Origin: Arenibacter certesii DSM 19833
Lineage (GTDB): Bacteria; Bacteroidota; Bacteroidia; Flavobacteriales; Flavobacteriaceae
Reading direction: 5' to 3'
NCBI RefSeq assembly: GCF_000429545.1
Contig: NZ_KE386914.1
Span: forward strand, 220,977-284,976
Length of the DNA: 64,000 bases
This document shows, piece by piece, positions 28,773-36,854 of this stretch. How positions within the stretch are numbered: the stretch's first letter is position 1; every line of letters starts with the position of its first letter. Below the pieces are notes generated by a model, which was not told where the DNA came from, did not search any database, and saw nothing but the letters and a program-made list of their open reading frames with translations. Made by a program: the position numbers and the translations under genes.

Positions 28773-30578
28773 ATGAATAACAAACGCTCACTTATAACAT
28801 TGCTTACGCTACTTTTGCCAATGTTAATATTGCCACAAAACACCAATATCAGTACTGATAATTGGATAACGAGTCCGGGAATTATAGGAACAGTAGTGCT
28901 TATCCTTATCGTATTCCTAGTCGCTATTATCATTCTCTTGGCAAAATTAAATACCTATGCAGATACCTATAAAAGGAAGCAGCTAAATAAGAAGGGCCTA
29001 GAATTCACTGAAGAGATGATAGGAATGCGGGAAGAAGAAATAGATCGCATTCTAGAAGGCCGTAAAAAAGCCCTTAATTTTAAATTATCGGGAGACGAAT
29101 TAGGGAGTCAGGAAACGGTAAAGGACCGCAAAGGGCTGGTAAACATGGTAACACATGAGCCAGAAAATCCTATGTTTGATGAGAAAAAAAACACTCCCAT
29201 TGCGCTAGAAACTCCAGAACCATTAAAGAAAATTGTACTTTATTACCTAGGAACCGCAGTTTTTTGGCTCGTATTTGGAACACTTGTAGGGCAATATGTT
29301 GGCATGAAATTCGTATGGCCCGAAATGGACAGTCAACCGTGGCTCTCCTTTGGTCGTCTTCGCCCAGTACATACCAATGCTGTTTTTTGGGGGTGGGCAT
29401 CATTAGCGATGATTGGCTTGGGTTATTTTGTGATTGCCCGTACCTCCAATACCGTGATCCACAATTATAAAAGTGCTTGGTATTCTTTAATCCTGATAAA
29501 CCTCGCCGTGCTCTTGGGCACACTCTTCTTAATGGGAGGTATTAATAACGGAGGTGGGGAATATAGAGAATACATATGGCCTGTGATGTTACTTTTTGCA
29601 ATTGCCATCATTATAACTTTTTGGAATTTCTACAAAACGGTTGCAAGTAGAAAAATTAAAGATATCTACGTATCCAACTGGTATATTCTAGCTGCATTAA
29701 TATGGACCACGGTATTAGCAATTATTGGGTATCTGCCCAATTTCCAGGACGGGCTGGGAGAAACCGTAATTCAAGGTTACTATATGCACCAGGGAGTTGG
29801 TATGTGGTTTATGACATTTACCCTTGGTTTAATATACTATTACCTTCCATCTTCACTTAATAAGCCTATTTATTCTTACTCTCTGGGCGTATTGGCCTTT
29901 TGGACACAAATGTTGTTCTATACTATGATTGGGACACACCATTTTGTGTTTAGCCCTCTTCCCTGGTGGTTGCAGACTACCGCTATAGTGTTTAGTGCCG
30001 GGATGTTTATTCCTGTTGTTGCTGGTACTACCAACTTTTTAATGACCATGAAAGGAAGTTGGAACCATATTTCCAAAAGTTACGTACTACCTTTCTTTCT
30101 AGTAGGCGTTATTTTTTACTTTGTAGGTTCTACACAAGGAAGTTTACAGGCTTTCCGGTTTACCAACTATGTATGGCATTTTACAGATTTTAACGTGGCT
30201 CACTCCCATATGACCATGTACGGAATTATCACTTTTATCCTCTGGGCCTGTTTTTACACTATTTTACCCAAATTAACGGGAAAAGAACCACCTCAAGTTT
30301 TTGTAGGCGCCCATTTCTGGTTAGCATTTATAGGGCTATTCGCTTATATGATGTCCTTAATGGCAGGAGGCACCTTAAAAGGGTTAAGCTGGATTGATGG
30401 CAATGCTTTTTTAGAGTCTGTTATTTTAATGAAACCATACTGGGTATGGCGTGCTATTGGTGGTTCGCTAATGTTTGTCTCGCATCTGGTTTTTGCCTAT
30501 AACTTTTATTACATGGTAAACAATAAGAAACCTATTGAAAATTTAGATGCTCCAGTATTAGAGCGTGTGAATAACTAA
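28773..30578 (+). CDS. cbb3-type heme-copper oxidase subunit I (CcoN-like) with N-terminal extension
   Basis: The catalytic subunit of a C-family heme-copper oxidase, 601 residues. About 150 N-terminal residues add a membrane helix (35-57) and a charged linker ahead of the core. Ligands visible: H200 in RLRPVHTNAVFWGW (low-spin heme), H339 and H389/H390 (copper B), H477 and H479 in AHSHMTMYG (high-spin and low-spin heme). The tyrosine pair in PIYSYSLG (367/369) matches the cbb3 active site. The glutamate of cNOR (H-x3-EG) is absent here (HQGVG), so oxygen rather than NO reduction is the likelier reaction. The partner is the downstream CcoO-like gene. Confidence 0.88.
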   Translation: MNNKRSLITLLTLLLPMLILPQNTNISTDNWITSPGIIGTVVLILIVFLVAIIILLAKLNTYADTYKRKQLNKKGLEFTEEMIGMREEEIDRILEGRKKALNFKLSGDELGSQETVKDRKGLVNMVTHEPENPMFDEKKNTPIALETPEPLKKIVLYYLGTAVFWLVFGTLVGQYVGMKFVWPEMDSQPWLSFGRLRPVHTNAVFWGWASLAMIGLGYFVIARTSNTVIHNYKSAWYSLILINLAVLLGTLFLMGGINNGGGEYREYIWPVMLLFAIAIIITFWNFYKTVASRKIKDIYVSNWYILAALIWTTVLAIIGYLPNFQDGLGETVIQGYYMHQGVGMWFMTFTLGLIYYYLPSSLNKPIYSYSLGVLAFWTQMLFYTMIGTHHFVFSPLPWWLQTTAIVFSAGMFIPVVAGTTNFLMTMKGSWNHISKSYVLPFFLVGVIFYFVGSTQGSLQAFRFTNYVWHFTDFNVAHSHMTMYGIITFILWACFYTILPKLTGKEPPQVFVGAHFWLAFIGLFAYMMSLMAGGTLKGLSWIDGNAFLESVILMKPYWVWRAIGGSLMFVSHLVFAYNFYYMVNNKKPIENLDAPVLERVNN

Positions 30579-30591
30579 AAACAAGAACGAC

Positions 30592-31614
30592 ATGTTTGAT
30601 TTTCATAAAAACCATAAAATACTTGTCCTTGCTGCTTTTTTAGGGTTTGTAACCTTAAGCTTTATAGTTGCAGTGTTTCCTGCCTATCAGATGCAAGATG
30701 TTGAGCCCCTTCCAGGGCAGGTTCAATTGACGGAAAATGAAAGAAAAGGGCTTAATCTTTATATTAAAGAAGGATGTGTGGCCTGCCATACCCAACAGGT
30801 TCGGAATATAGAAATGGATAATACCTGGGGAGATCGCCCCTCTATCCCCTCCGACTATATTTTTAGTAAGGAACGAATGGATATATGGCGACAATCACCT
30901 TCCCTTTTAGGAAGTGAAAGAACGGGTCCCGACCTTACGGATATAGGCAGAAGGCAACCTAGTGAAGCTTGGCACCTACTCCATTTATATAATCCGAGGA
31001 CTGTGGTAGGAGCGTCTATAATGCCCTCCTATCCTTGGTTATTTAAAGAAGTAGAAAGTGGTTCGGTAAAAGAGAATAATGTGGTAGTAAATCTACCTGA
31101 AGGCTATGCCACATCATCTGGGAGAACGCTAATTGCCAAAGAAGAAGCCTTACAACTGGTAGCCTACTTACAATCCTTAAAGCAAGTAAAGTTACCAGAC
31201 GGGCAAGTTGAAGAATTTATACCAGCCTTAAAACAAATACAGACAGAAGGAAATAAAGTGAATCAAGGAAGTGCCAGTGCTTCCGGTATTAATGGAGCAC
31301 AACTTTATAAACAAGCCTGTGCTGTTTGCCACCAAGATAACGGAAAAGGAGTTGCTGGGGCTTTCCCTCCCTTGGCAGGAAGTCCGATTGTAAACGATGT
31401 AGACCCTGAGCTTATGATCCGGATTATTTTACAAGGTTATGATGCGCGTAGTGAATATGCTTCTATGCAGCCCTTCGCAGATCAATTATCCGATGCTGAA
31501 ATAGCAGCTATTGCAAATCACGAACGTACAAGTTGGGGGAATAATGCACCAGAGATTACGGAAGAAGAGGTAAGGAAACTACGTGAATTTGTGGAGAATC
31601 AACCAAGCAACTAA
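30592..31614 (+). CDS. CcoO-like cytochrome c subunit fused to a second cytochrome c domain
   Basis: A 340-residue membrane-anchored diheme protein. After one N-terminal helix (about 10-31) comes a CcoO-like domain with CVACH at 62-66 and a likely axial methionine in SIMPSYPWL near 144. A linker and a second class I cytochrome c domain with CAVCH at 243-247 (about 232-340) follow. It starts 13 bases after the CcoN-like gene. No separate ccoP is present, so the second domain may replace the electron-entry role of CcoP; this is inference. Confidence 0.88.
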   Translation: MFDFHKNHKILVLAAFLGFVTLSFIVAVFPAYQMQDVEPLPGQVQLTENERKGLNLYIKEGCVACHTQQVRNIEMDNTWGDRPSIPSDYIFSKERMDIWRQSPSLLGSERTGPDLTDIGRRQPSEAWHLLHLYNPRTVVGASIMPSYPWLFKEVESGSVKENNVVVNLPEGYATSSGRTLIAKEEALQLVAYLQSLKQVKLPDGQVEEFIPALKQIQTEGNKVNQGSASASGINGAQLYKQACAVCHQDNGKGVAGAFPPLAGSPIVNDVDPELMIRIILQGYDARSEYASMQPFADQLSDAEIAAIANHERTSWGNNAPEITEEEVRKLREFVENQPSN

Positions 31615-31669
31615 AATTGATAAAAAAATATGGATATAAATGAAAGTGATGGAAAACTAGTTACCCCCG

Positions 31670-31873
31670 TTTAAATACACCTTTTATTAAGCAAGCAGTT
31701 AGCAATAAACTTGGTAAAAAAGTCCATTGCCCAAAATTTAGACCAGTCTAGAAAAACGGAAAACAATTGAGATTGGATTATACAACCATTATTGAACAAC
31801 TAATCGCTTCGGCACAAATTATTGCTATAGCATTTCAAACCATTGCCGCAGCAAATAAAGCTAGAGAAAAATG
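31670..31873 (+). pseudogene. Decayed tandem copy of the 122-residue protein's C-terminal half
   Basis: Read across a frameshift, the sequence gives QLAINLVKKSIAQ, then DYTTIIEQLIASAQIIAIAF. This matches QLAITLARKSIAE and DYATDTQQLIASAQIIAIEF in the following gene. The last stop overlaps the next start as ATGA at 31871-31874, exactly as the intact copy overlaps its own downstream neighbour at 32236. This is a tandem duplication in which the upstream copy has lost its frame and its 5' part. Confidence 0.75.
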
Positions 31874-32239
31874 AAAAAATATTTAATCATCGTCATTCTG
31901 TTTTTTGCCTATCAACCACAGATGCTGGCATGCGACCAATGTAAAGAAATCCACTCCAATAATGTGGAGAATATAACAAATGATGAAAAACTTTCAGAAA
32001 GTATGGAACCACAGCAAAACTATTTACCAAGTTTAATAACAGCAACCCCATTTGAGGGTAGGCAATTGGCTATTACTCTGGCAAGAAAATCAATTGCAGA
32101 GATACAAACCGATCCTGAAACACGGAAAAAATTAAGATCGGATTATGCGACGGATACACAGCAACTAATCGCTTCGGCACAAATTATCGCAATTGAATTC
32201 CAAACGATTGCCGCAGCAAATAATTATTGGAGAAAATGA
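31871..32239 (+). CDS. Small exported protein with CDxCKE N-terminus and helical C-terminus
   Basis: A 122-residue protein with a signal peptide ending near LACDQCKE. The N-terminus is a paralogue of the next gene's (MKKYLIIVILFFAYQPQMLA against MKKYIVLAILFIGYHPLLLA). The C-terminal half is amphipathic helix rich in isoleucine and alanine. Its function is unknown. The cysteine pair C-x2-C just after the signal could bind metal or heme. The gene looks chimeric, formed when a two-gene unit duplicated: the N-part resembles the downstream protein, and the C-part resembles the upstream relic. Confidence 0.65.
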   Translation: MKKYLIIVILFFAYQPQMLACDQCKEIHSNNVENITNDEKLSESMEPQQNYLPSLITATPFEGRQLAITLARKSIAEIQTDPETRKKLRSDYATDTQQLIASAQIIAIEFQTIAAANNYWRK

Positions 32240-32520
32240 AAAAATATATCGTTCTGGCAATATTATTCATTGGCTATCACCCCCTATTGTTGGCCTGTGA
32301 CCTATGCAAAGAGAAACAGCCCAAAGGTTTGGAAAACATAACCCATGGTCAAGGACCTACTGGTAATGTAGATTATATAATTACTTGGTCCGCTGTTATT
32401 TTGGTGGCAATAACACTTTTCTACAGCCTAAAATTTTTATTGCGGCCAAAAGAGAGCAATCCAGATCATATAAAAAATATTGTTTGGGATCAAAATTTTA
32501 AGGAAAATGGAGGACAATAG
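32236..32520 (+). CDS. Small membrane protein with CDLCKE motif
   Basis: From the ATG at 32236, a 94-residue protein. It has a signal or anchor segment (about 3-22), ACDLCKEKQ at the mature N-terminus and a second hydrophobic helix (about 48-65) with a short hydrophilic tail. The start overlaps the previous stop as ATGA; a TTG nine bases upstream is less likely because the ATG start matches the paralogue exactly. It lies in the oxidase gene run, so an assembly or accessory role (compare small Cco proteins) is plausible but unproven. Confidence 0.65.
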   Translation: MKKYIVLAILFIGYHPLLLACDLCKEKQPKGLENITHGQGPTGNVDYIITWSAVILVAITLFYSLKFLLRPKESNPDHIKNIVWDQNFKENGGQ

Positions 32521-32929
32521 AATTATAAAAGTATATCTAGATGATGAAAAGCAGCCATTTGCAGCTTTTTCACCGCCTGTAAAATTTGTATTGGACACCA
32601 CCAAGATTCCAGATGGTAAACATACTTTAAAAATCGTTGCAAGATCATCTAGCAATGTAGAAGGAATAAGGGTTATTCCATTTGAGGTACGTAATGGGCC
32701 GGCAATATCAGTAGTAGGTCTTAGTGAAAATGAGGTGGTGGACACCCAAATTCCAATTACTATTAACGCCTATGGCAGTGAGACCAAGGATTCGTTTGTA
32801 ATTAGAGGGTCGGAAACCCCAAAAGCAATTCCGTCATGGGTATGGGCGCTAATTATTGCTTTTGTGGGCTTTGCCTTGTTCTATATAATAATGTACTGGA
32901 ATCCTGATCTTTATACGTCTTTTTTCTAA
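32507..32929 (+). CDS. Ig-like domain protein with C-terminal membrane anchor
   Basis: From the ATG at 32507, a 140-residue protein. A beta-rich N-terminal domain (LDTTKIPDGKHTLKIVA near 38) reads like an immunoglobulin-like or cytochrome-associated sandwich. One hydrophobic helix near the C-terminus (about 110-132) would anchor it. It overlaps the preceding gene by 14 bases and the following hemoglobin gene by one base (TAATG). I do not recognise a named family. Its place between oxidase and hemoglobin genes suggests a respiratory accessory role. Confidence 0.65.
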   Translation: MEDNRIIKVYLDDEKQPFAAFSPPVKFVLDTTKIPDGKHTLKIVARSSSNVEGIRVIPFEVRNGPAISVVGLSENEVVDTQIPITINAYGSETKDSFVIRGSETPKAIPSWVWALIIAFVGFALFYIIMYWNPDLYTSFF

Positions 32930-33318
32930 TGAAACAACACCTGCGACATAGAACCGACATTCATCGTTTAGTAGAGACCTTTTATTCTAAAATAAAGGAG
33001 GACCCCATGCTAGCGCCTATTTTTAATGAGGTAATCAAGGAAGACTGGGAAGTTCATATAAAGAAAATGTACTCATTTTGGGGAACGGTACTTTTAAATA
33101 AACGTACCTATTATGGTAATCCATTTATGCCCCATGCCGACCTTCCAGTTGAAAAAATACATTTTGATCGATGGCTATTACTATTCAATGAAACCCGTAA
33201 TGAAAATTTTGAAGGGGAAAAAGCAGAGGAAGCAAAATGGAGAGCTCAAAAAATGGCTGAAATGTTCCACCACAAAATCCGCTTATATCGAACAACAAAG
33301 AATAGACCGCTGATATGA
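32929..33318 (+). CDS. Group III truncated hemoglobin
   Basis: A 129-residue 2-on-2 globin. Recognisable parts are the N-terminal helix DIHRLVETFYSKIKEDPMLAPIFN, the NPFMPHADLP turn and the proximal-histidine segment KIHFDRWLLLFNET near residue 73. Truncated hemoglobins bind oxygen and NO and can detoxify NO; group III members are little studied. The start overlaps the previous stop by one base. A second group III globin lies at 37720-38115. Confidence 0.92.
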   Translation: MKQHLRHRTDIHRLVETFYSKIKEDPMLAPIFNEVIKEDWEVHIKKMYSFWGTVLLNKRTYYGNPFMPHADLPVEKIHFDRWLLLFNETRNENFEGEKAEEAKWRAQKMAEMFHHKIRLYRTTKNRPLI

Positions 33319-33758
33319 AAGGGTTAATAAAATCGGCCATTATTCCTTCTTCCGTTTTTATATGGATAGGATTTGTAGGTGCTATAAGCTTTATGGAGGC
33401 GTGGATTAAATTCCAAGTTACCGAACTCTCCCTCCCAGTGGGGCTGAAAGTTGGCAAATTAGTCTTTCATGCGCTGAATAAGGTGGAATGGACTTTGGCA
33501 ATAATCATACTTATTCAATTGTTTAGGACAACTGGAAAAATTATTAAATGGAGTAACCTGTACTTACTCATAGCCATATTCATTTTGGTGCTACAAACCA
33601 TAGTGTTATTACCAATTTTAGACATTAGGGCCAATGCCATAATCGAGAATCAAACTTTACCAGAATCACATGCTCATATTTATTATGTAGCAACGGAAAT
33701 AGTAAAAGTAATAACACTTTTTTTATATGGTTTTAATTATCATAAAAGTAACTCATGA
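33315..33758 (+). CDS. Four-helix membrane protein of unknown function
   Basis: A 147-residue inner-membrane protein with about four hydrophobic helices. It begins with SSVFIWIGFVGAISFMEAWIKF and carries HIYYVATEIVKVITLFLYGF near the C-terminus. Several conserved-looking histidines (for example in FHALNK and ESHAHIYY) might bind heme or metal, but I do not recognise the family. It overlaps the hemoglobin gene and the tryptophan dioxygenase gene by four bases each (ATGA), so it is certainly part of the operon. Confidence 0.7.
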   Translation: MKGLIKSAIIPSSVFIWIGFVGAISFMEAWIKFQVTELSLPVGLKVGKLVFHALNKVEWTLAIIILIQLFRTTGKIIKWSNLYLLIAIFILVLQTIVLLPILDIRANAIIENQTLPESHAHIYYVATEIVKVITLFLYGFNYHKSNS

Positions 33759-34687
33759 ACAATACTCTCGATAAAATAGAAGATAAATATAATAGGTTAG
33801 GCGAAAATCCCGAAACTTACCTTAAGGGACTATTACATGCCAAACCCATAACGTATTGGGACTATATTGAGGTAGATACCTTACTATCTCTACAGAAACC
33901 AAGAACTAATTTTAAAGATGAGTCCATTTTTATAATGTACCACCAAGTAACGGAGCTCTTTTTAAAAATGATGCTGCATGAGTTGGAGCAAATTGTTGAC
34001 GAGAAGGAGATTACTAGTCAGTTCCTACTTGTAAAACTAGATCGATTAATAAAATATACCTCCCTATTAATCAACTCCTTCGATATAATGAGGACAGGAA
34101 TGGACTATGATGACTACAACACTTTCCGATCTACCCTTACCCCTGCAAGCGGATTTCAATGTGCCCAATTTAGGTTGATAGAGTTACATTGTACCTCCCT
34201 AAAAAACTTAGTGAGTAATACCTATAAAGACCAACTTTCCCCTGATCCCGGAATTAAAGAGTGTTTCGATACGATTTATTGGAAAGATGCAGGCATTAAC
34301 CACAAAACAGGAAAAAAGACCTTGACATTACAACTCTTCGAGGAGAAATACCACAAGAAATTTTTGAATACTGCTGAGGAATTATCAGGTAATACTCTAG
34401 AAGATAAATTAAAGCAACTTCCCACCATCACAGATGCCCTACGGGAAAAGTTGCGCAAATTTGATCGACTTTATAATATTGAATGGCCCCTAGTCCATTT
34501 AAACACCGCTGAACATTATTTGAACGGTAAAGGGGAAAACAAGAAAGCCACTGGTGGTTCTGAATGGAAAAAATACCTACACCCAAAATATCAGCAACGT
34601 AAATTTTTTCCCTCTATGTGGACAAAAGAAGAACTCGCAGAATGGGGAACTAACATTAAAAGCGAACACTATGGAAGTATGGACTAA
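33755..34687 (+). CDS. kynA: Tryptophan 2,3-dioxygenase
   Basis: A heme enzyme that oxidises L-tryptophan to N-formylkynurenine. The 310-residue product has PITYWDYIEVDTLLSLQ near 28, MYHQVTELFLKMMLHEL near 55 with the distal histidine, TPASGFQCAQFR near 128, and the C-terminal heme-ligand region LVHLNTAEHYL followed by ATGGSEWKKYL. Length and motifs look like an ordinary flavobacterial enzyme. Its place inside a chain of overlapping NO/oxygen genes is unusual; no other kynurenine-pathway gene is near. Confidence 0.93.
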   Translation: MNNTLDKIEDKYNRLGENPETYLKGLLHAKPITYWDYIEVDTLLSLQKPRTNFKDESIFIMYHQVTELFLKMMLHELEQIVDEKEITSQFLLVKLDRLIKYTSLLINSFDIMRTGMDYDDYNTFRSTLTPASGFQCAQFRLIELHCTSLKNLVSNTYKDQLSPDPGIKECFDTIYWKDAGINHKTGKKTLTLQLFEEKYHKKFLNTAEELSGNTLEDKLKQLPTITDALREKLRKFDRLYNIEWPLVHLNTAEHYLNGKGENKKATGGSEWKKYLHPKYQQRKFFPSMWTKEELAEWGTNIKSEHYGSMD

Positions 34688-34970
34688 ACCAGAGCTTACC
34701 CATAAAACGGTAGGTAAATCTATAAAAGTAGTGCAAATAACTGCTTTGGCAGGAATGGATATGCCGCTTCACCACAATACCAAAGAAACGGTAATAGTAG
34801 TACATGAAGGAGAAGCTATTTTAAAGACCCAGCACAAAGAATTGGTTTTAAAAAAAGGGGCTACACTGTTAGTACCTGCATATATAGATCATTGCCTAAG
34901 GGTAATACACGATTTTAAGGCTGTTGCCATAATGCAAATAAATTCTGAAAAAAACTTTAATTATATATAA
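34671..34970 (+). CDS. Small cupin-domain protein
   Basis: From the ATG at 34671, a 99-residue single cupin. The metal-binding-type motif is MPLHHNTKETVIVVHEGEA (two histidines and a glutamate) near residue 30, with a second strand segment LLVPAYIDHCLRV near 65. It overlaps the tryptophan dioxygenase gene by 17 bases. Small cupins of this kind bind a metal or small ligand and often act as dioxygenases or sensors. The overlap points to a link with the dioxygenase, but the activity is unknown. Confidence 0.8.
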   Translation: MEVWTKPELTHKTVGKSIKVVQITALAGMDMPLHHNTKETVIVVHEGEAILKTQHKELVLKKGATLLVPAYIDHCLRVIHDFKAVAIMQINSEKNFNYI

Positions 34971-34977
34971 GATGAAA

Positions 34978-35100
34978 TGAGCATGACCGCAACCCGGTCG
35001 CCAGCCCGAAAGATTCATTCTGGCGGGCAAACACTAATGAATCTATGCGAATCGCACCCGCCGAAACGACATATTCGGGCAGGTATGACCGTTAATCAAC
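34978..35100. repeat. Intergenic repeat related to 4612-4759
   Basis: The segment 34978-35001 matches 4612-4635 at 21 of 24 positions. GC-rich inverted repeats follow (GCCAG..CTGGC and GCCCG..CGGGC types), unlike the AT-rich neighbours. It separates the overlapping gene chain from the Ric gene. No coding potential was seen. Confidence 0.5.
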
Positions 35101-35115
35101 AATACACATTTACAT

Positions 35116-35841
35116 ATGAAAAATTTAATGACTAAAAATATCGGACAAATCGTAGCGGATAATTATAGAACTGCACAAATTTTTAAAAATCATAAAATAG
35201 ATTTTTGTTGTAAAGGAAATAGAACAATTATAGAAGTTGCCGAGAAAAATAAGCTTGACGCGAATTCTCTTTTAAGAGAAATTGAAACGGTACAGCAACA
35301 AACGAATGGCGACAATATAGATGTTATGACCTGGCCTTTAGACCTACTTGCCGATTATATTGAAAAGAAGCACCACAGATACGTAGAAGCACAGATACCG
35401 GTACTAAATCAGTATTTAGCCAAACTTTGTAGGGTACATGGGGAACGTCATCCAGAATTATTGGAAATCACCCAGCATTTTAATAAATGCGCTGGGGAAT
35501 TGGCCATGCACATGAAAAAAGAGGAGCTGATGGTCTTCCCTGCTGTTAGGAAAATGGTGAAAGCCAAACATACTGGAACTAAATTGGAGCCCTCTAAATT
35601 AGGTAGCATCAAGAATCCTATTCAAATGATGATGCAAGAACATGAGAACGAAGGGGACCGATTTAGACTGATAGACGAATTAAGTAATAACTATACACCA
35701 CCTACGGATGCTTGTAATACTTATAGGGTCACTTTTTCACTGCTCCAAGAATTTGAAGAAGACCTACACAGACATATCCATTTAGAGAACAACATCCTTT
35801 TTCCAAAAGCGGAAATCTTGGAGAAGGAACTCAATGATTAA
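35116..35841 (+). CDS. Iron-sulfur cluster repair di-iron protein (Ric/ScdA/YtfE)
   Basis: A 241-residue repair protein for Fe-S clusters damaged by NO or oxidants. The N-terminal ScdA_N domain has NYRTAQIFKNHKIDFCCKGN (about 15-35). The hemerythrin-like di-iron domain follows, with histidines in KKHHRYVE, HGERHPE, MHMKKEE, QEHENEGD and HRHIHLENN. In other bacteria NsrR-type regulators control this gene, which suits the Rrf2 gene upstream. The neighbours are further non-heme iron and NO-related genes. Confidence 0.95.
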   Translation: MKNLMTKNIGQIVADNYRTAQIFKNHKIDFCCKGNRTIIEVAEKNKLDANSLLREIETVQQQTNGDNIDVMTWPLDLLADYIEKKHHRYVEAQIPVLNQYLAKLCRVHGERHPELLEITQHFNKCAGELAMHMKKEELMVFPAVRKMVKAKHTGTKLEPSKLGSIKNPIQMMMQEHENEGDRFRLIDELSNNYTPPTDACNTYRVTFSLLQEFEEDLHRHIHLENNILFPKAEILEKELND

Positions 35842-35957
35842 GTCCGTTGTTGACCTAAAGTATTGTATGCTGTTATTTGGCACGGTTTAGAACTAAGAAT
35901 TTACGCCGTGCCTTAACGGCGGATTACTATACATGGAAACTAACAATAACAACAGAA

Positions 35958-36305
35958 ATGGTAAACATTGGAATAAAACGAATTTATGATGCTCCAGAGG
36001 AGAGGGATGGATATCGAATTCTGGTAGATCGGATCTGGCCACGGGGAGTTAGCAAGGAAGATGCTGAGTTAGATGAGTGGGCAAAAGAAATTGCGCCATC
36101 AGATAAGCTCAGAAAATGGTTTGATCATGACCCTGATAAGTTTATGGAATTTGATAAAAGATATCGACTTGAACTCCAAGAAAAAGAAGAAAAACTGAAT
36201 GAGCTTAGGGAAAAAGCCAAAGAAAATATGCTAACCCTTCTTTATGGAGCAAAGGATACAGAACATAATCAGGCCATTGTGTTAAAAAAGATTTTGGAAA
36301 ATTAA
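35958..36305 (+). CDS. DUF488 family protein
   Basis: From the ATG at 35958, 115 residues with the family text IKRIYDAPEERDGYRILVDR near the start, WPRGVSKEDAELDEWAKEIAPS, the LRKWFDHDPDKF segment near 53 and LLYGAKDTEHN near the end. The family is widespread; its biochemical role is unclear. A TTG 81 bases upstream keeps the frame open, but the residues it would add do not fit the family. A hairpin (GGCACGG at 35879-35885 with CCGTGCC at 35906-35912) lies in the leader. Confidence 0.87.
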   Translation: MVNIGIKRIYDAPEERDGYRILVDRIWPRGVSKEDAELDEWAKEIAPSDKLRKWFDHDPDKFMEFDKRYRLELQEKEEKLNELREKAKENMLTLLYGAKDTEHNQAIVLKKILEN

Positions 36306-36377
36306 ATTCAATGAATACCTAAACAACAGGGCTTTTAAAAATTAAAAGATGCTCTGTTAATTCTTAAACAACAATAA

Positions 36378-36842
36378 ATGGAACAGAAAAAGCCGATCAA
36401 AAGACATAAGGCGATGCAGCCTTTAAGTAGAGAGCACCATCAAGGATTGTTGTTGTCTTGGAAAATAAGAACAGGTATCTCAAAAGGAGTTTCTGCGGAA
36501 CGGATAAAAACCTATTTAAACTGGTTTTATGCCACTCATTTGGTGCCCCATTTTAGAACAGAGGAAAAGTTAATCTTCCCCATCTTAGGTAATGATCATG
36601 AGCTGGTAAAAAGAGCTATTGCCCAACACAGAAGATTGGAGCGACTTTTTAATACTTCCACTGATTTAGATAGGACCATTAGTTTAATCGAAGAAGAACT
36701 TGAAGCCCATATAAGATTTGAGGAAAGAATCCTTTTCAACAAAATTCAAACAGTAGCAAACGAACAACAATTCGAGACAATAGCTAAACTTCATCCGGAA
36801 TCCAAGTTTACGGAGAACAGCAATGATGTATTCTGGGAATAG
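36378..36842 (+). CDS. Hemerythrin domain-containing protein
   Basis: A 154-residue cytoplasmic four-helix protein with hemerythrin-type iron ligands: SREHHQGLL near 19, HLVPHFRTEEKLIFP near 57, AQHRRLERL near 81 and EAHIRFEERILF near 112. Such proteins bind oxygen or NO at a di-iron site or buffer iron. It follows the Ric and DUF488 genes on the same strand and precedes a small membrane protein after 12 bases. Confidence 0.9.
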   Translation: MEQKKPIKRHKAMQPLSREHHQGLLLSWKIRTGISKGVSAERIKTYLNWFYATHLVPHFRTEEKLIFPILGNDHELVKRAIAQHRRLERLFNTSTDLDRTISLIEEELEAHIRFEERILFNKIQTVANEQQFETIAKLHPESKFTENSNDVFWE

Positions 36843-36854
36843 AAAACAATAAAT

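Noticed and set aside
28773-30578. Nitric oxide reductase (NorB) assignment for the oxidase subunit
   Set aside because: The NorB glutamate after the first copper/iron-site histidine is replaced (HQGVG), and the YSY tyrosine typical of cbb3 oxidases is present.
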